A DNA stretch of 64,000 bases from assembly GCA_022818765.1 (NCBI GenBank), contig CP063810.1, positions 557,126 to 621,125 of the forward strand. The letters are read 5' to 3'. The notes below the pieces were generated by a model, which was not told the origin of the DNA, made no database searches, and saw only the letters and a list, made by a program, of their open reading frames with translations. Below are positions 52,276-62,055 of the stretch, in pieces. This stretch comes from Bordetella sp. (GTDB taxonomy: Bacteria > Pseudomonadota > Gammaproteobacteria > Burkholderiales > Burkholderiaceae_B). Both the position numbers and the translations under genes were made by a program. Numbering within the stretch: the first letter of the stretch is position 1; each line of letters opens with the position of its first letter.

Positions 52276-53001
52276 ATGAGTAATTATCTACTTCCAAATA
52301 CATTAATTAGTCAATTATCAAATGTTCCAAATGATTGGAAAAAAATCATCTTTAATGAAAAATCAAAGATAGCTCTTAAAAAAATCTCAGAATACGTTGA
52401 ATTTCGATTAAAAAATGAAGCGCTAATTTATCCTAAAAATCCATTTTTTGCATTACAAAATATAAATAGTCCATCTGATATAAAAGTAGTGATACTTGGC
52501 CAAGATCCTTATTATAAATTTGGACAAGCACAAGGTTTAGCTTTTTCAGTTCCAAATCATTGTAAATGTCCTCCAAGTCTAAAAAATATCTTTATTGAAC
52601 TTAAGAATGAATATCCAAAACAATGTGAAAATTTCAAGAATGATTTATGTTTTTGGGCAAAACAAGGCGTCTTATTATTAAATACCATTCTTACGGTAGA
52701 AGATAGCAAACCAACTTCTCATTCCAGAATTGGATGGGAAGAATTTACTGATGAAATTATTAAAAATATCTCATTAGATATGTCTCCAAAAGTTTTTTTG
52801 TTATGGGGTAGATATGCTTATACCAAAAAAGCTTCATTGTTAATTAATAAAAAACATTTAATACTTATTGCTAATCATCCTTCCCCCTTATCTTGTAATC
52901 GACCTCCTTACCCATTTTTTGGGTGTAACCATTTTATTAAAGCTAACAATTGGCTATATAAATATGGAAGAAATCCTATCAATTGGATTTCTTCCAATTA
53001 A
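52276..53001 (+). CDS. ung: Uracil-DNA glycosylase
   Basis: Removes uracil from DNA. The 241-residue family I enzyme has the water-activating motif VVILGQDPYYKFGQAQGLAFS and KQGVLLLNTILTVE. The DNA-intercalating loop is NHPSPLS with its catalytic histidine. No frame break was seen. Its retention matters in an AT-rich genome prone to C-to-T change. Confidence 0.96.
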   Translation: MSNYLLPNTLISQLSNVPNDWKKIIFNEKSKIALKKISEYVEFRLKNEALIYPKNPFFALQNINSPSDIKVVILGQDPYYKFGQAQGLAFSVPNHCKCPPSLKNIFIELKNEYPKQCENFKNDLCFWAKQGVLLLNTILTVEDSKPTSHSRIGWEEFTDEIIKNISLDMSPKVFLLWGRYAYTKKASLLINKKHLILIANHPSPLSCNRPPYPFFGCNHFIKANNWLYKYGRNPINWISSN

Positions 53002-53306
53002 AAATAATTGATTAATTTTTATATTTTGTGTCTTATTGTAAATATTTTTGTACAAAATATATTGATTAGATTTATAAGATTGATATATCATTGAAACTGC
53101 CATTATTACCGACTGATGATTCCTTTGCCCTTCGCTTAATAGCATTAGAATTTGATTCTAAGAGGTTTCTGCATTTATTAATATAATATGTTTAGCTAGA
53201 AATACTCTATCCTCTAAACTCCCTCTGAAATACCGGTTTGTTAAATATATGGCTTAGGATTTACCCACCCATGTATATACTGCCGATTCTTCGGCAAGGA
53301 ATTGGA
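53002..53306. other. Spacer between ung and rhlE
   Basis: No gene could be supported. The right half (about 53085-53306) is less AT-rich than other spacers and includes a small GCCGATTCTTCGGC hairpin at about 53282-53295. It may hold the rhlE promoter or leader. The rhlE frame is open through its end, from 53238. Confidence 0.4.
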
Positions 53307-54590
53307 ATGATGATATCTTTCGAAAAATTAGGCCTTACTCCAGCGATTCTTAATGGAATCAAATCTTCAGGTTTTACAGTACCCACCCCAGTTCAAGTAG
53401 AAGCTATCCCTTATGTTTTAACAGGACAGGATTTAATGGTTTCATCACATACCGGGAGCGGAAAAACTGCTGCGTTTATTTTACCTGCTCTGCAAAGTAT
53501 AATCTCTATAAAGAAAAATCTTAAAGGTAGTCCAACTAAAAGTGTGTTAACTTTAGTTCTAACTCCTACAAGAGAATTAGCTCAGCAAATTGCTAGTGCA
53601 GCAGCTCTTTATGGAAAAAATATTCCTGGGCTTCATATTTCAACTGTAGTAGGAGGCACTCCATATAGAACACAATTGAAAGCACTCTCACGCCGTGTCG
53701 ATTTATTGGTTGCTACTCCAGGTCGACTTATAGACCATATCAAATCAAATCGAGTAAAGATGGATCATGTAAAAACTTTTATATTAGATGAGGCTGATCG
53801 AATGTTAGATATGGGTTTTATCGAAGATATTAAATTAATTGTTCAACATTTGCCGAAAAAACGACAAACTTTACTATTCTCAGCAACTTTAGATGGTGAT
53901 GTAACAAAACTTATTTCTCATATCATGGAGAATCCTCGTCAGATAGAACTAACAAATCAGAAACAAAAACATGAAAATATTACCCAAATTTTACTATATG
54001 CAGATGATTCTGCACATAAAAAACAGCTTTTAAGCTATATTTTGAGTAAGAATACTGTAAATCAAGCCATTGTTTTTACTTCAACTAAACGTGGTGCCGA
54101 CACGTTAACAGATTATTTGTTAGATCAAGGATTTTCTGTTGCAGCTTTGCATGGAGATATGAATCAACGTCAACGGACTCGAACTTTATCTAAATTGCAA
54201 CGTCGCCAATTTCGAATTTTAGTTGCAACAGATATTGCTGCACGAGGAATTGATGTTGAAGGTCTCAGTCATGCTGTTAATTTCGATTTACCAATGCAAG
54301 CTGAAGATTACATACATCGGATTGGTCGAACAGGACGAGCAGGAAGAAATGGATCAGCAATCACACTAGCTATGCATTCCGAACGACATAAAATAAAGCG
54401 TATAGAAAATTACATTGGACAAACCATTAGCTCAGAAATTATTGTTGGTTTAGAACCTAAAAATTTTCCAAAAAAAGGAAATAAAATTGGTTATAAAATA
54501 AAATCATTTCCTAAATCTAGAAAAAGGACTTTTTCTAATTCTTTTTCTCAAAAGAATCAAAAAATTTATAAAGGTAATAACTCATCATAA
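53307..54590 (+). CDS. rhlE: DEAD-box RNA helicase RhlE-like
   Basis: An ATP-dependent RNA helicase for ribosome assembly and mRNA turnover. Motifs in order: Q-motif GFTVPTPVQ, SSHTGSGKTAA (I), PTRELAQQ (Ia), TPGRLIDH (Ib), DEAD (II), SAT (III), VFTSTKRGAD (IV), DIAARGID (V) and HRIGRTGRAG (VI), then a basic tail. The start MMISFEKLGL at 53307 (427 residues) fits homologues and follows AAGGAATTGG. An upstream ATG at 53238 would add an unlikely N-terminus. Confidence 0.93.
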   Translation: MMISFEKLGLTPAILNGIKSSGFTVPTPVQVEAIPYVLTGQDLMVSSHTGSGKTAAFILPALQSIISIKKNLKGSPTKSVLTLVLTPTRELAQQIASAAALYGKNIPGLHISTVVGGTPYRTQLKALSRRVDLLVATPGRLIDHIKSNRVKMDHVKTFILDEADRMLDMGFIEDIKLIVQHLPKKRQTLLFSATLDGDVTKLISHIMENPRQIELTNQKQKHENITQILLYADDSAHKKQLLSYILSKNTVNQAIVFTSTKRGADTLTDYLLDQGFSVAALHGDMNQRQRTRTLSKLQRRQFRILVATDIAARGIDVEGLSHAVNFDLPMQAEDYIHRIGRTGRAGRNGSAITLAMHSERHKIKRIENYIGQTISSEIIVGLEPKNFPKKGNKIGYKIKSFPKSRKRTFSNSFSQKNQKIYKGNNSS

Positions 54591-54658
54591 CTGCTAATTT
54601 TTTATTTAAAATTAATGTTCTTATCCAAATTTAGAATAATTTTTTTTCATTTAATATC

Positions 54659-55804
54659 ATGATTGTTTTGGATTCGAAACAAAAAAATCATTGCCAAAAG
54701 ATGATTTCTCATTTGCGTAATGAAATTAAAAATTCAGGAGGATATTTAAGTTTTGATTCCTGGATGGATCAAGCTCTTTATGCTCCAAATTTAGGTTACT
54801 ATTCTAGCCAATATTTAAAAAATAATTCTGATTTATGTTGTTCGGATTTCGTTACAAGTCCAGAGATAACGCCTTTATTCTCACAAGTACTAGCTGTACA
54901 AGTAGCTCAAATATTAAAACAATGTTCTTCTAAAAATATTCTAGAACTTGGAGCTGGTAGTGGGATTTTAGCAAAAAATTTACTTCAAGAATTAGAAAAA
55001 ATGGACATTGAAGTAAAATATAATATCATTGAAGTGTCTAAAGAAATACAATTATTCCAGAAAAATAGGCTATTACCTCTTGGGAAACATATAAACTGGT
55101 TAAAGAAATTTCCAAAGGAATTTGAGGGATGTATTATAGGAAATGAGTTTCTTGATGCTATACCGGTATCATTATTTCGTTGGTCCAATCATGGAACAGT
55201 CTTAGAAAGAGGAGTCGGTCTTGACAAAAATGAAAATTTTATATGGCTTGATAAGCAGGCTCCCAATTTTTTATCTGCATTAGTTTCCGAACGCGTGCCA
55301 CCCATATCCGGATATTTATCTGAAATAAACATCCAAGCAGAGAAATGGATATCGACTATAGCAAAATCCTTAAACAAAGGAGCTGTTATTATATTTGATT
55401 ATGGTTTTCCTCGCCATGAATATTATCATCCTCAAAGAAATTTTGGAACATTAATGTGTCATTTCCAACATCATACTTACTCAAATCCTCTATTAATGCC
55501 AGGTATTCAAGATATTACTTCTCATATTGATTTTACATCAATAGCAGAGGCAGGAATAAAATCCAATTTGGATATAATTGGGTATACTTCACAAGCGAGG
55601 TTTTTGATAAACATTGGATTACTTGATAGAATCAACAATCTAGAACAATATGATAAGACTCATTATTTTAATATGATTTCCTCTATACAGAAACTTGTTT
55701 TAGAATCAGAAATGGGAGAACTATTCAAAGTTTTAGTTCTTGGTCGCGGAATTGAAAACCCGTTGCTTGGCTTTTCATATGGAAATCGAATCAAAACTCT
55801 ATAA
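54659..55804 (+). CDS. MidA/NDUFAF7-type SAM-dependent methyltransferase
   Basis: A 381-residue protein of the DUF185 methyltransferase family, whose eukaryotic member methylates a complex I subunit. Family marks are YLSFDSWMDQALYAPNLGYY, DFVTSPEITPLFSQ, the SAM site ILELGAGSGILAKN, IIGNEFLDAIPVSLF and FDYGFPRHEYYHPQR. The bacterial substrate is not established. It ends 5 bp from the convergent cca gene. Confidence 0.9.
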   Translation: MIVLDSKQKNHCQKMISHLRNEIKNSGGYLSFDSWMDQALYAPNLGYYSSQYLKNNSDLCCSDFVTSPEITPLFSQVLAVQVAQILKQCSSKNILELGAGSGILAKNLLQELEKMDIEVKYNIIEVSKEIQLFQKNRLLPLGKHINWLKKFPKEFEGCIIGNEFLDAIPVSLFRWSNHGTVLERGVGLDKNENFIWLDKQAPNFLSALVSERVPPISGYLSEINIQAEKWISTIAKSLNKGAVIIFDYGFPRHEYYHPQRNFGTLMCHFQHHTYSNPLLMPGIQDITSHIDFTSIAEAGIKSNLDIIGYTSQARFLINIGLLDRINNLEQYDKTHYFNMISSIQKLVLESEMGELFKVLVLGRGIENPLLGFSYGNRIKTL

Positions 55805-55809
55805 AATAT

Positions 55810-56901
55810 TTAAGTATCTAGTATTTTTAGACGAGCTTTTCTTATTTCATATTTTATATGAATATTTTCTTTTTTAGAAAATTCAGAAAGTGAAGATATA
55901 TTTATTGTTCGAAGTTTATTGATACGATTTTTCCAAATAGATCTATCTATATTTTTTCCCTCTACAAATGAAAATATTCTTAAAAATTCAATAAATCGAT
56001 CAGGTTTTCGAAGTGCGTCGGTTTTTTCTAAAAGAAACAATTGATCTTTTGCATCCAAAAATGGTTTCTTTAATTCTTGTGAAATAATTGGAAATAAATT
56101 TGCATTTTCTATACAATTCTTTGGTGCGCGAAAGCGCTTATGTATCATTTCTTTCAATTTACTATCAAAACATAATATGGCATAACGCATTGATAAATTT
56201 ACATCATTTGGCAAATTATCTAATCTCCTTTTAACCAAATCTGATATTTTCAACTCAGGAATAATATTTATTAATGCTCCGGTATATTCAAGAAAATCAA
56301 ACATTTTAGAAGGTGTCTCTGAAAGAAGTCCTCGGGATATTTCTTTCCATACTCGTTCAGATATTAGATTGTTAACTTCTCCTGTTTTTACCATCATCTT
56401 GCATAGATCCAATGTTTCCTCAGAAACAAAAAAATCGCTAAATTTAGCACAAAACCTTGCTAAACGTAGAATTCGAACAGGATCTTCTTTAAAAGCTGAA
56501 CTTACATGATTCAATCTTTTTCGTTTAATATCTTGTATTCCATTAAATGGGTCAATTAGTTGACCAGTTGAACTTTTAGCGATAGCATTTATCGTTAAAT
56601 CTCGACGAAATAAATCGTCGGTTAAGGTTACATCAGCACCTGTATAAAAAGTAAATCCTCTATAACCTTTTCCAATTTTTTTTTCAGTTCGTGCCAAAGC
56701 ATACTCTTCTTTGCTAATTGGGTGAAGAAAAACAGGGAAATGATTTCCTACAGATACAAATCCTCTATTGATCATTTCTTTTGAATCAGATCCAATCACA
56801 ACCCAATCAAAATCTCCAGAAGAAGGCAATCCAATCAGATTATCACGAATTGTTCCTCCAACCAGATAAATTTCTAAACCTTGAATAATTTCATCTTCCA
56901 T
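55810..56901 (-). CDS. cca: CCA tRNA nucleotidyltransferase
   Basis: Adds or repairs the tRNA 3' CCA. The 363-residue class II enzyme has YLVGGTIRDNLIG, the catalytic pair in DFDWVVIG, the RRDLTINAIAKSSTGQLIDPFNG motif and the ERVWKEISRGLL helix. It lacks a C-terminal HD domain, matching the shorter betaproteobacterial form. It is needed here because tRNA-Val (12339-12411) has no encoded CCA. Confidence 0.92.
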   Translation of the reverse strand: MEDEIIQGLEIYLVGGTIRDNLIGLPSSGDFDWVVIGSDSKEMINRGFVSVGNHFPVFLHPISKEEYALARTEKKIGKGYRGFTFYTGADVTLTDDLFRRDLTINAIAKSSTGQLIDPFNGIQDIKRKRLNHVSSAFKEDPVRILRLARFCAKFSDFFVSEETLDLCKMMVKTGEVNNLISERVWKEISRGLLSETPSKMFDFLEYTGALINIIPELKISDLVKRRLDNLPNDVNLSMRYAILCFDSKLKEMIHKRFRAPKNCIENANLFPIISQELKKPFLDAKDQLFLLEKTDALRKPDRFIEFLRIFSFVEGKNIDRSIWKNRINKLRTINISSLSEFSKKENIHIKYEIRKARLKILDT

Positions 56902-56990
56902 GAATTTTATATTTCACTTCAAAATAATTTTTATTATACAATTTAAATATTTACACTTTCAATTCTATTAAAGAAAAATTAAGGTATATA

Positions 56991-57612
56991 ATGTATAGTG
57001 AATATAGCAAAAATTTTAATAAAATTCATATACGAGAAGAATTAAAAAACATTAGAAAAAAACTGACTTTCAAACAACGATATTCCAAAAGTTTCCTAAT
57101 ACAGAAATATTTGTTGGATTGGGTAAATGTTATTCGAGAAAAATCTTATAAAAATAAACAGCCATGTCTATTCAAGATTGCTTGTTTTTGGCCAACTTTC
57201 TATGAACCAAATCTTTTACCACTTTTTTCAAAATGGGCATTATCTAAGGATTTTATAATACTTTTACCAGTTATAACAAAATATAAAGAACCTTTAAAAT
57301 TTAGAAAATGGAAACCTAAAACACTAACAAAAATAGGATTTTATGGTATTCGCGAACCAAAAGCTGGTTCTTATTTAATACCAGATATATTACTTGTACC
57401 AACTTTAGGATATACCATGCAAGGTGATCGTTTAGGTTATGGAGGGGATATTATGATAGAACTCTTTCTTATCTCAAGAATCAAGGTTTTGTTTTTACAA
57501 CTGTCGGGTAGCATGGGATTGTGGTTTTTTAAAAAATTATCACGAATCAAGAGCTCATGATATTCCACTCAATTGGATTATTACACCTAAAGGCTACACA
57601 TATATTACCTGA
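56991..57612 (+). CDS. 5-formyltetrahydrofolate cyclo-ligase, twice frameshifted
   Basis: Converts 5-formyl-THF to methenyl-THF (YgfA/MTHFS family). The first frame runs IREELKNIRKKLTFKQR to LVPTLGYTMQGDRLGYGG. The conserved GGYYDRTLSYLKNQGFVFTT appears only after adding one G to the G4 run at 57444-57447. The tail VAWDCGFLKNYHESRAHDIP appears only after adding another to the G3 run at 57506-57508. With both, the protein is about 207 residues, normal for the family. Either a young pseudogene or an error-prone G-rich stretch. Confidence 0.8.
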
Positions 57613-57671
57613 AAAAACTTTTATTTTAGTAAATTTATTTAAATTAAAAAATATATTTTTAATCAAAATTA

Positions 57672-57872
57672 TTAACAATATCCTTCCTTAGAAATTCTCA
57701 CCCAAACTTTATTTTTCTCCTCTTCACTCATAAATACCCAATTTGAAACTTCTTCTTCTGTCCTTCCACAGCCACGGCAAACTTTGTCAAATAAAGTAGA
57801 ACATATTCCTATACATGGAGAGTCAGTATTTGAAAAAATATTGCGTTTCTCTTCTTGAATAATTTTTTTCAT
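57672..57872 (-). CDS. DUF1289 family cysteine-rich small protein
   Basis: A 66-residue protein with the DUF1289 pattern PCIGICSTLFDKVCRGCGRTEEEVSNW, holding four cysteines that probably bind a metal, then SEEEKNKVW. Its function is unknown. It stands alone between the convergent ygfA gene and the divergent lpxL gene. The short motif is well kept, so it is probably real. Confidence 0.85.
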   Translation of the reverse strand: MKKIIQEEKRNIFSNTDSPCIGICSTLFDKVCRGCGRTEEEVSNWVFMSEEEKNKVWVRISKEGYC

Positions 57873-57928
57873 AATTATTTTAATCTAATATTAATTAGAT
57901 TATGATTAGCTTTTATAGGTTTCTTAGC

Positions 57929-58034
57929 TTTGAAAGTTTCAATCTATAACTTTCAAATATATCTGTCAATAAAAAGAATTTTCTCTATGTTTTAGAAACA
58001 TATTAGATTTTCATCACTTACAAAGTGATGAAAA
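57929..58034. terminator. Two perfect hairpins in the divergent DUF1289-lpxL spacer
   Basis: TTTGAAAGTT/AACTTTCAAA (57929-57938 with 57948-57957) and TTTTCATCACTT/AAGTGATGAAAA (58008-58019 with 58023-58034, 3-base loop) are exact inverted repeats. The second is followed by ATTAATTTTT and resembles a terminator. Both lie between divergent genes, where no transcript should end, so they may be relics of a lost gene. Confidence 0.45.
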
Positions 58035-58156
58035 ATTAATTTTTAAACAGTTTTCAATTTAAAATTACATGACGCAGTATTATAATGAAAGAATAGTTTT
58101 TCTATATTTACAGCATTAAAAAATGTAAGAAAAATTTAAATTTGTTACACTATTTT

Positions 58157-59047
58157 ATGAATTACTTAATAGCATACATAACAAAAATATTCTTTGTTTT
58201 ATTTGCATATATTAATCAAATAAACAGAATAAAAATTGCAAGAATATTAGGTTGGATATTATATAAATGCTTGAAATTTAGAGTTCATATTGTGCGTCGA
58301 AATTTAGAACTTTGTTTTCCTGAATTAAGTAAGCCAGAAAGAGAAATTTGGATTCAAAAGCATTTTAAAATGCTTAGCTTATCAATCATTGATCGAGGAA
58401 TACTTTGGTATGGATCACCTCAATCTATAAAAAATATGACACATATCGTAGGAATTAACAGAATTAAAAATTTAGTTAATCAAAAAAAAAGAGTTATATT
58501 ACTAATGCCCCATTTTTTAGGAATTGATGCTGCTGGAACCCGTTTAAGTATGGAATTAGAAAGTATTGCATGCATATATCAGGCTCAAGAAAATAAAATT
58601 TTAGATAAAATTATCTGTGCAGGGAGGACTCGATTTAATCAAGTATTTCTTGTTGAAAATAAAAATGGTTTGCGAAAAATGATTAGACATTTAAATACAT
58701 TTACGCCTGTTATATATTTACCTGATATGGATTTTGGGCAAAATGGTTCTGATTTTGTTCCGTTCTTTGGAATACAAGCTTCTACATTGTTGACTACAGC
58801 TCAATTAGCAAAAAAATTAGATATTTTAATTTTTCCTGTTGTTGTTTTTATTGAATCTAATACAGGACATTATCGAATTGAAATTTTACCTGAACTAAAA
58901 GATTTTCCAGGAAATGATTCTTTTAAAAAAGCAACCGCCAGATTAAATGTTGAACTTGAAAATTGGATTCGTTTTTATCCTACCCAATATTATTGGGTTC
59001 ATCGTCGATTCAAAACACGCCCAAACAAAGAATCTAAGATCTACTAA
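58157..59047 (+). CDS. Lipid A acyltransferase LpxL-like
   Basis: A 296-residue inner-membrane acyltransferase of the LpxL/LpxM (HtrB) family that adds a secondary acyl chain to lipid A. It has an N-terminal transmembrane segment, the catalytic H-x4-D in LLMPHFLGIDAAG, the segment YLPDMDFGQNGSDFVPFFG and the C-terminal YYWVHRRFKTRP. The ATG at 58157 is chosen over a TTG at 58142. Which acyl position it modifies cannot be told. Confidence 0.9.
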   Translation: MNYLIAYITKIFFVLFAYINQINRIKIARILGWILYKCLKFRVHIVRRNLELCFPELSKPEREIWIQKHFKMLSLSIIDRGILWYGSPQSIKNMTHIVGINRIKNLVNQKKRVILLMPHFLGIDAAGTRLSMELESIACIYQAQENKILDKIICAGRTRFNQVFLVENKNGLRKMIRHLNTFTPVIYLPDMDFGQNGSDFVPFFGIQASTLLTTAQLAKKLDILIFPVVVFIESNTGHYRIEILPELKDFPGNDSFKKATARLNVELENWIRFYPTQYYWVHRRFKTRPNKESKIY

Positions 59048-59049
59048 AT

Positions 59050-59949
59050 ATGAATAAATTTGAAAATATTTGGAATTTTACAAAAATGCATGGGATTGGA
59101 AATGATTTTATTGTTTTAGATGCAATAAATCAATTAATTCATATAACGCCTAAACGTGTTCGATTGTTAGCCAATCGAAATTTCGGCATTGGCGCTGATC
59201 AAATATTACTTGTAGAAAAAGCAATAAACCCTTCTGCTGACTTTCGATATCGAATTTTTAATTCTGATGGAATGGAAGTTGAAAATTGTGGTAATGGTGC
59301 TCGCTGTTTTGCTAAGTTTATATATGATCAAAAACTTTCAAATAAAGATTTACTGCGAGTTGAAATTAAAAATAATGTTATTTTATTGAAATCAGATTTC
59401 AATAAAGAAACTATTGTTAATATGGGAAAAATTTCCTTTGATCCTCTTTCTTTACCGTTTTATTCGAATAAATTAGAATCAAAAATTCAATCTAATGAAA
59501 AACTATGGATTATAGAAAATAATGATCCATCTTATGATTTCCATCATGTGACATTTTCTATATCATCTATCTCAAATCCACATGCAGTGATAATTACAGA
59601 TGATATAAATAAAGAGAGTGTACAAAAAATAGGTTCGTTTTTACAATCACATAAATGTTTTCCAAATAGCGTAAATGTTGGTTTTATGAAAATTAAAGAC
59701 CGAAATTCGATTCAATTGCGTGTCTATGAACGTGGGGTTGGGGAAACTTTATCTTGTGGAACAGGAGCCTGTGCAGCTGCTGCTAGCGGTATCCGACTCG
59801 GATTGCTAGACTCTCCTGTTTCGATTTGTATGAGAGGGGGAAAATTAAGCGTTTCTTGGAAAGAAAATGAAAATTTATATATGACAGGTCCTGCAGTCTC
59901 AGTTTTTCATGGCTCTATTAATATAGAGAATTTGGAGAATTCTCTATAA
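59050..59949 (+). CDS. dapF: Diaminopimelate epimerase
   Basis: Interconverts LL- and meso-DAP for peptidoglycan and lysine. The 299-residue protein has FTKMHGIGNDFIVLDA and both catalytic cysteines, in VENCGNGARCFAKF and ETLSCGTGACAAAASG. It begins 2 bp after the lpxL-like stop, a common betaproteobacterial pairing. No frame break was seen. Confidence 0.96.
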   Translation: MNKFENIWNFTKMHGIGNDFIVLDAINQLIHITPKRVRLLANRNFGIGADQILLVEKAINPSADFRYRIFNSDGMEVENCGNGARCFAKFIYDQKLSNKDLLRVEIKNNVILLKSDFNKETIVNMGKISFDPLSLPFYSNKLESKIQSNEKLWIIENNDPSYDFHHVTFSISSISNPHAVIITDDINKESVQKIGSFLQSHKCFPNSVNVGFMKIKDRNSIQLRVYERGVGETLSCGTGACAAAASGIRLGLLDSPVSICMRGGKLSVSWKENENLYMTGPAVSVFHGSINIENLENSL

Positions 59950-60234
59950 AATTTCTAATTTTTTATATTGGAAAATCATTTTATTATTTAAAATTTTTTA
60001 ATCAATAATTCTAAAACTTTTGCTAGTGTTTTTATACTCAAATTTTATTTGATCATGTTCATGATATGAAAAATCAAAAATTGATATTTTCGGAATTAAT
60101 TCATTAAATAAAAATAGTATATTTAATAATTTACTTACAAATAGGGGCTGTGATGTAATCTTACCTTGTTTACAGAATTAATTTGAAAATCTACTAAGTT
60201 ATTTTAGATCAAATTATTAAAAGGCTTATATCAT

Positions 60235-61272
60235 ATGAATGATTCCCACATTTCAAATGAAATGGTTCCTGTGACAATTCTTACTGGATTTCTCGGGTCA
60301 GGAAAAACAACATTGCTTAGGAAGATATTAACTGAATTTCATGGATCTCGCCTAGCAATTATAGAAAATGAATATGGATCAGAGAATATTGATTCAGATT
60401 TACTTATTGAAGAGTATAAAGAAGAAATTGTAGAATTATCTAATGGTTGTGTGTGCTGTACAATTCGTGGAGATTTAATGAGATCTTTATTAAATCTTCG
60501 AGAAAAACGTAAGATTGGAAAATTATTTTTTGATCGAGTTATTATCGAAACAACAGGTATAGCTAATCCAGGTCCCATATGTCAGACGTTTTTCATTGAT
60601 GATAAAATTTCTGAGTATTATAGGCTGGATGCAATTATTACCATTGTAGATGCAAAACATGGAATGAATACATTAAGTGAGGAACAAGAATCTCAAAAAC
60701 AAGTAGGCTTTGCTGATCGAATCTTGATTTCCAAAAAAGATTTAGTTGATGAGCATGAATATGAGTCATTGGTATCTCGCTTAAAAAAAATGAATCCCCG
60801 AGCTCCTATATTTTCTGTTAATTTTGGAAAAACTGATCTAAGTTTAATTCTAGATGTAGAAGGCTTTAATTTAAATGCGATTCTTGACATAGATCCAGAT
60901 TTTTTAATTGAAAATTCAGAAAACAGTACATGTGATTTTCATTCTGATAATCATGAAAATTGTGCTCATAAGGATGATATTGGAACATTTGTTTTTCGTT
61001 CATATAAACCATTTGATTCGAATTTACTTGAGGAGTTTTTAACTAAAATAGTTAAAATTTATGGACCTGATTTATTGCGATATAAAGGCATTTTGTACAT
61101 GAATGGAATAAATTACCGGATGCTGTTTCAAGGGGTACACATGATGATGGGTGCTGAACAGGGAAAACAATGGTTATTATCTGAAAACCCTTATACAAAA
61201 ATGGTATTTATAGGAAGAAGATTACCTACCGACATTTTTTTAAACGGTTTGGAAAAATGTTTAGCTTTATAA
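60235..61272 (+). CDS. CobW/ZNG1-like G3E GTPase
   Basis: A 345-residue G3E GTPase that probably delivers zinc or another metal. Walker A is GFLGSGKTT at residues 18-26, the metal-binding CVCC is at 72-75, switch/base motifs appear as ETTGIANPGP and SKKDLVD, and the C-terminal CobW_C domain follows. A Cys/His-rich linker, CDFHSDNHENCAHKDD (about residues 225-240), could be an extra metal site. It precedes dksA, whose zinc cysteines are mostly missing. No cobalamin genes are nearby, so a cobalamin role is unlikely. Confidence 0.9.
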   Translation: MNDSHISNEMVPVTILTGFLGSGKTTLLRKILTEFHGSRLAIIENEYGSENIDSDLLIEEYKEEIVELSNGCVCCTIRGDLMRSLLNLREKRKIGKLFFDRVIIETTGIANPGPICQTFFIDDKISEYYRLDAIITIVDAKHGMNTLSEEQESQKQVGFADRILISKKDLVDEHEYESLVSRLKKMNPRAPIFSVNFGKTDLSLILDVEGFNLNAILDIDPDFLIENSENSTCDFHSDNHENCAHKDDIGTFVFRSYKPFDSNLLEEFLTKIVKIYGPDLLRYKGILYMNGINYRMLFQGVHMMMGAEQGKQWLLSENPYTKMVFIGRRLPTDIFLNGLEKCLAL

Positions 61273-61365
61273 GCTATAAATCTATAAATATAAAAATATC
61301 TGCAAATTGCTCGTTAGTAGATAAATACTACACTTTAAAAGAGTGATTATGGAGTACTTCTTATT

Positions 61366-61842
61366 ATGATTACTAAAACTGCAACTACAATTAAAAAATC
61401 TAATAATTTGAAAAAAGAAAAAAATAATTCAGTAAAAGTTCCTACTGAACAGGAACTTTTATCCATGTCTGATAATGATTATATGAATGAAAGTCAGTTA
61501 TCTTTTTTTAAACAAAAACTTAAACAATTAAAACAAGAGATTTTATTGAATGCAGGAGCAACGACTGAAAATTTAAGAGAGACACAGTTCGTCCCAGATC
61601 CTGCAGATCGAGCTTCTATTGAGGAAGAACATGCTCTTGAATTAAGAGCTCGAGATCGAGAACGTAAACTTTTGAAAAAAGTACAACAATCTATTGAACG
61701 AATTGATAGCGGAGAATACGGATGGTGTGAAGAAACTGGCGAACCAATTGGTATTCGTAGGTTATTAGCTCGTCCTACAGCAACATTATCTTTAGAAGCT
61801 CAAGAACGCCGAGAAATGAAGCAAAAATTATATGGGGAATAG
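61366..61842 (+). CDS. dksA: RNA polymerase-binding factor DksA, zinc-poor type
   Basis: DksA acts with ppGpp at rRNA and amino-acid promoters. The 158-residue protein has a coiled coil with the tip sequence VPDPADRASIEEEHALELRARDRE and the C-terminal GWCEETGEPIGIRRLLARPT region. Only one of the four classical zinc cysteines remains (TLSLEAQE replaces the second pair), as in DksA forms that do not need a full zinc site. GGAG lies about 12 bases upstream of the ATG. The rRNA promoter at 2137-2165 has a matching GC-rich discriminator. Confidence 0.93.
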   Translation: MITKTATTIKKSNNLKKEKNNSVKVPTEQELLSMSDNDYMNESQLSFFKQKLKQLKQEILLNAGATTENLRETQFVPDPADRASIEEEHALELRARDRERKLLKKVQQSIERIDSGEYGWCEETGEPIGIRRLLARPTATLSLEAQERREMKQKLYGE

Positions 61843-62055
61843 ATTTTAATATATTTAAAAATATAAAATCTAATAAATTTTGGTTCAATTTAATTAAATC
61901 AATTCATTTATCTTTAAAATAATTAAATTTAAAAAACTAAAAAATTTATAACAACAATCAAAATTAAAGGAATTCATTAAAAAAGAAAAAGATTAGAAGA
62001 AATGTTAATATGTAAATCTTTAAAATTTTTTAGTCTTCTTTTTTAATAAAAAAAC

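Noticed and set aside
52954..53145. 63-codon leftward ORF after ung
   Set aside because: Overlaps the ung 3' end antisense and has no motif or ribosome-binding site.
62041..62055. Heat-shock (sigma-32) promoter for hslVU
   Set aside because: No CTTGAAA or CCCCAT-like element was found at suitable spacing before hslV.
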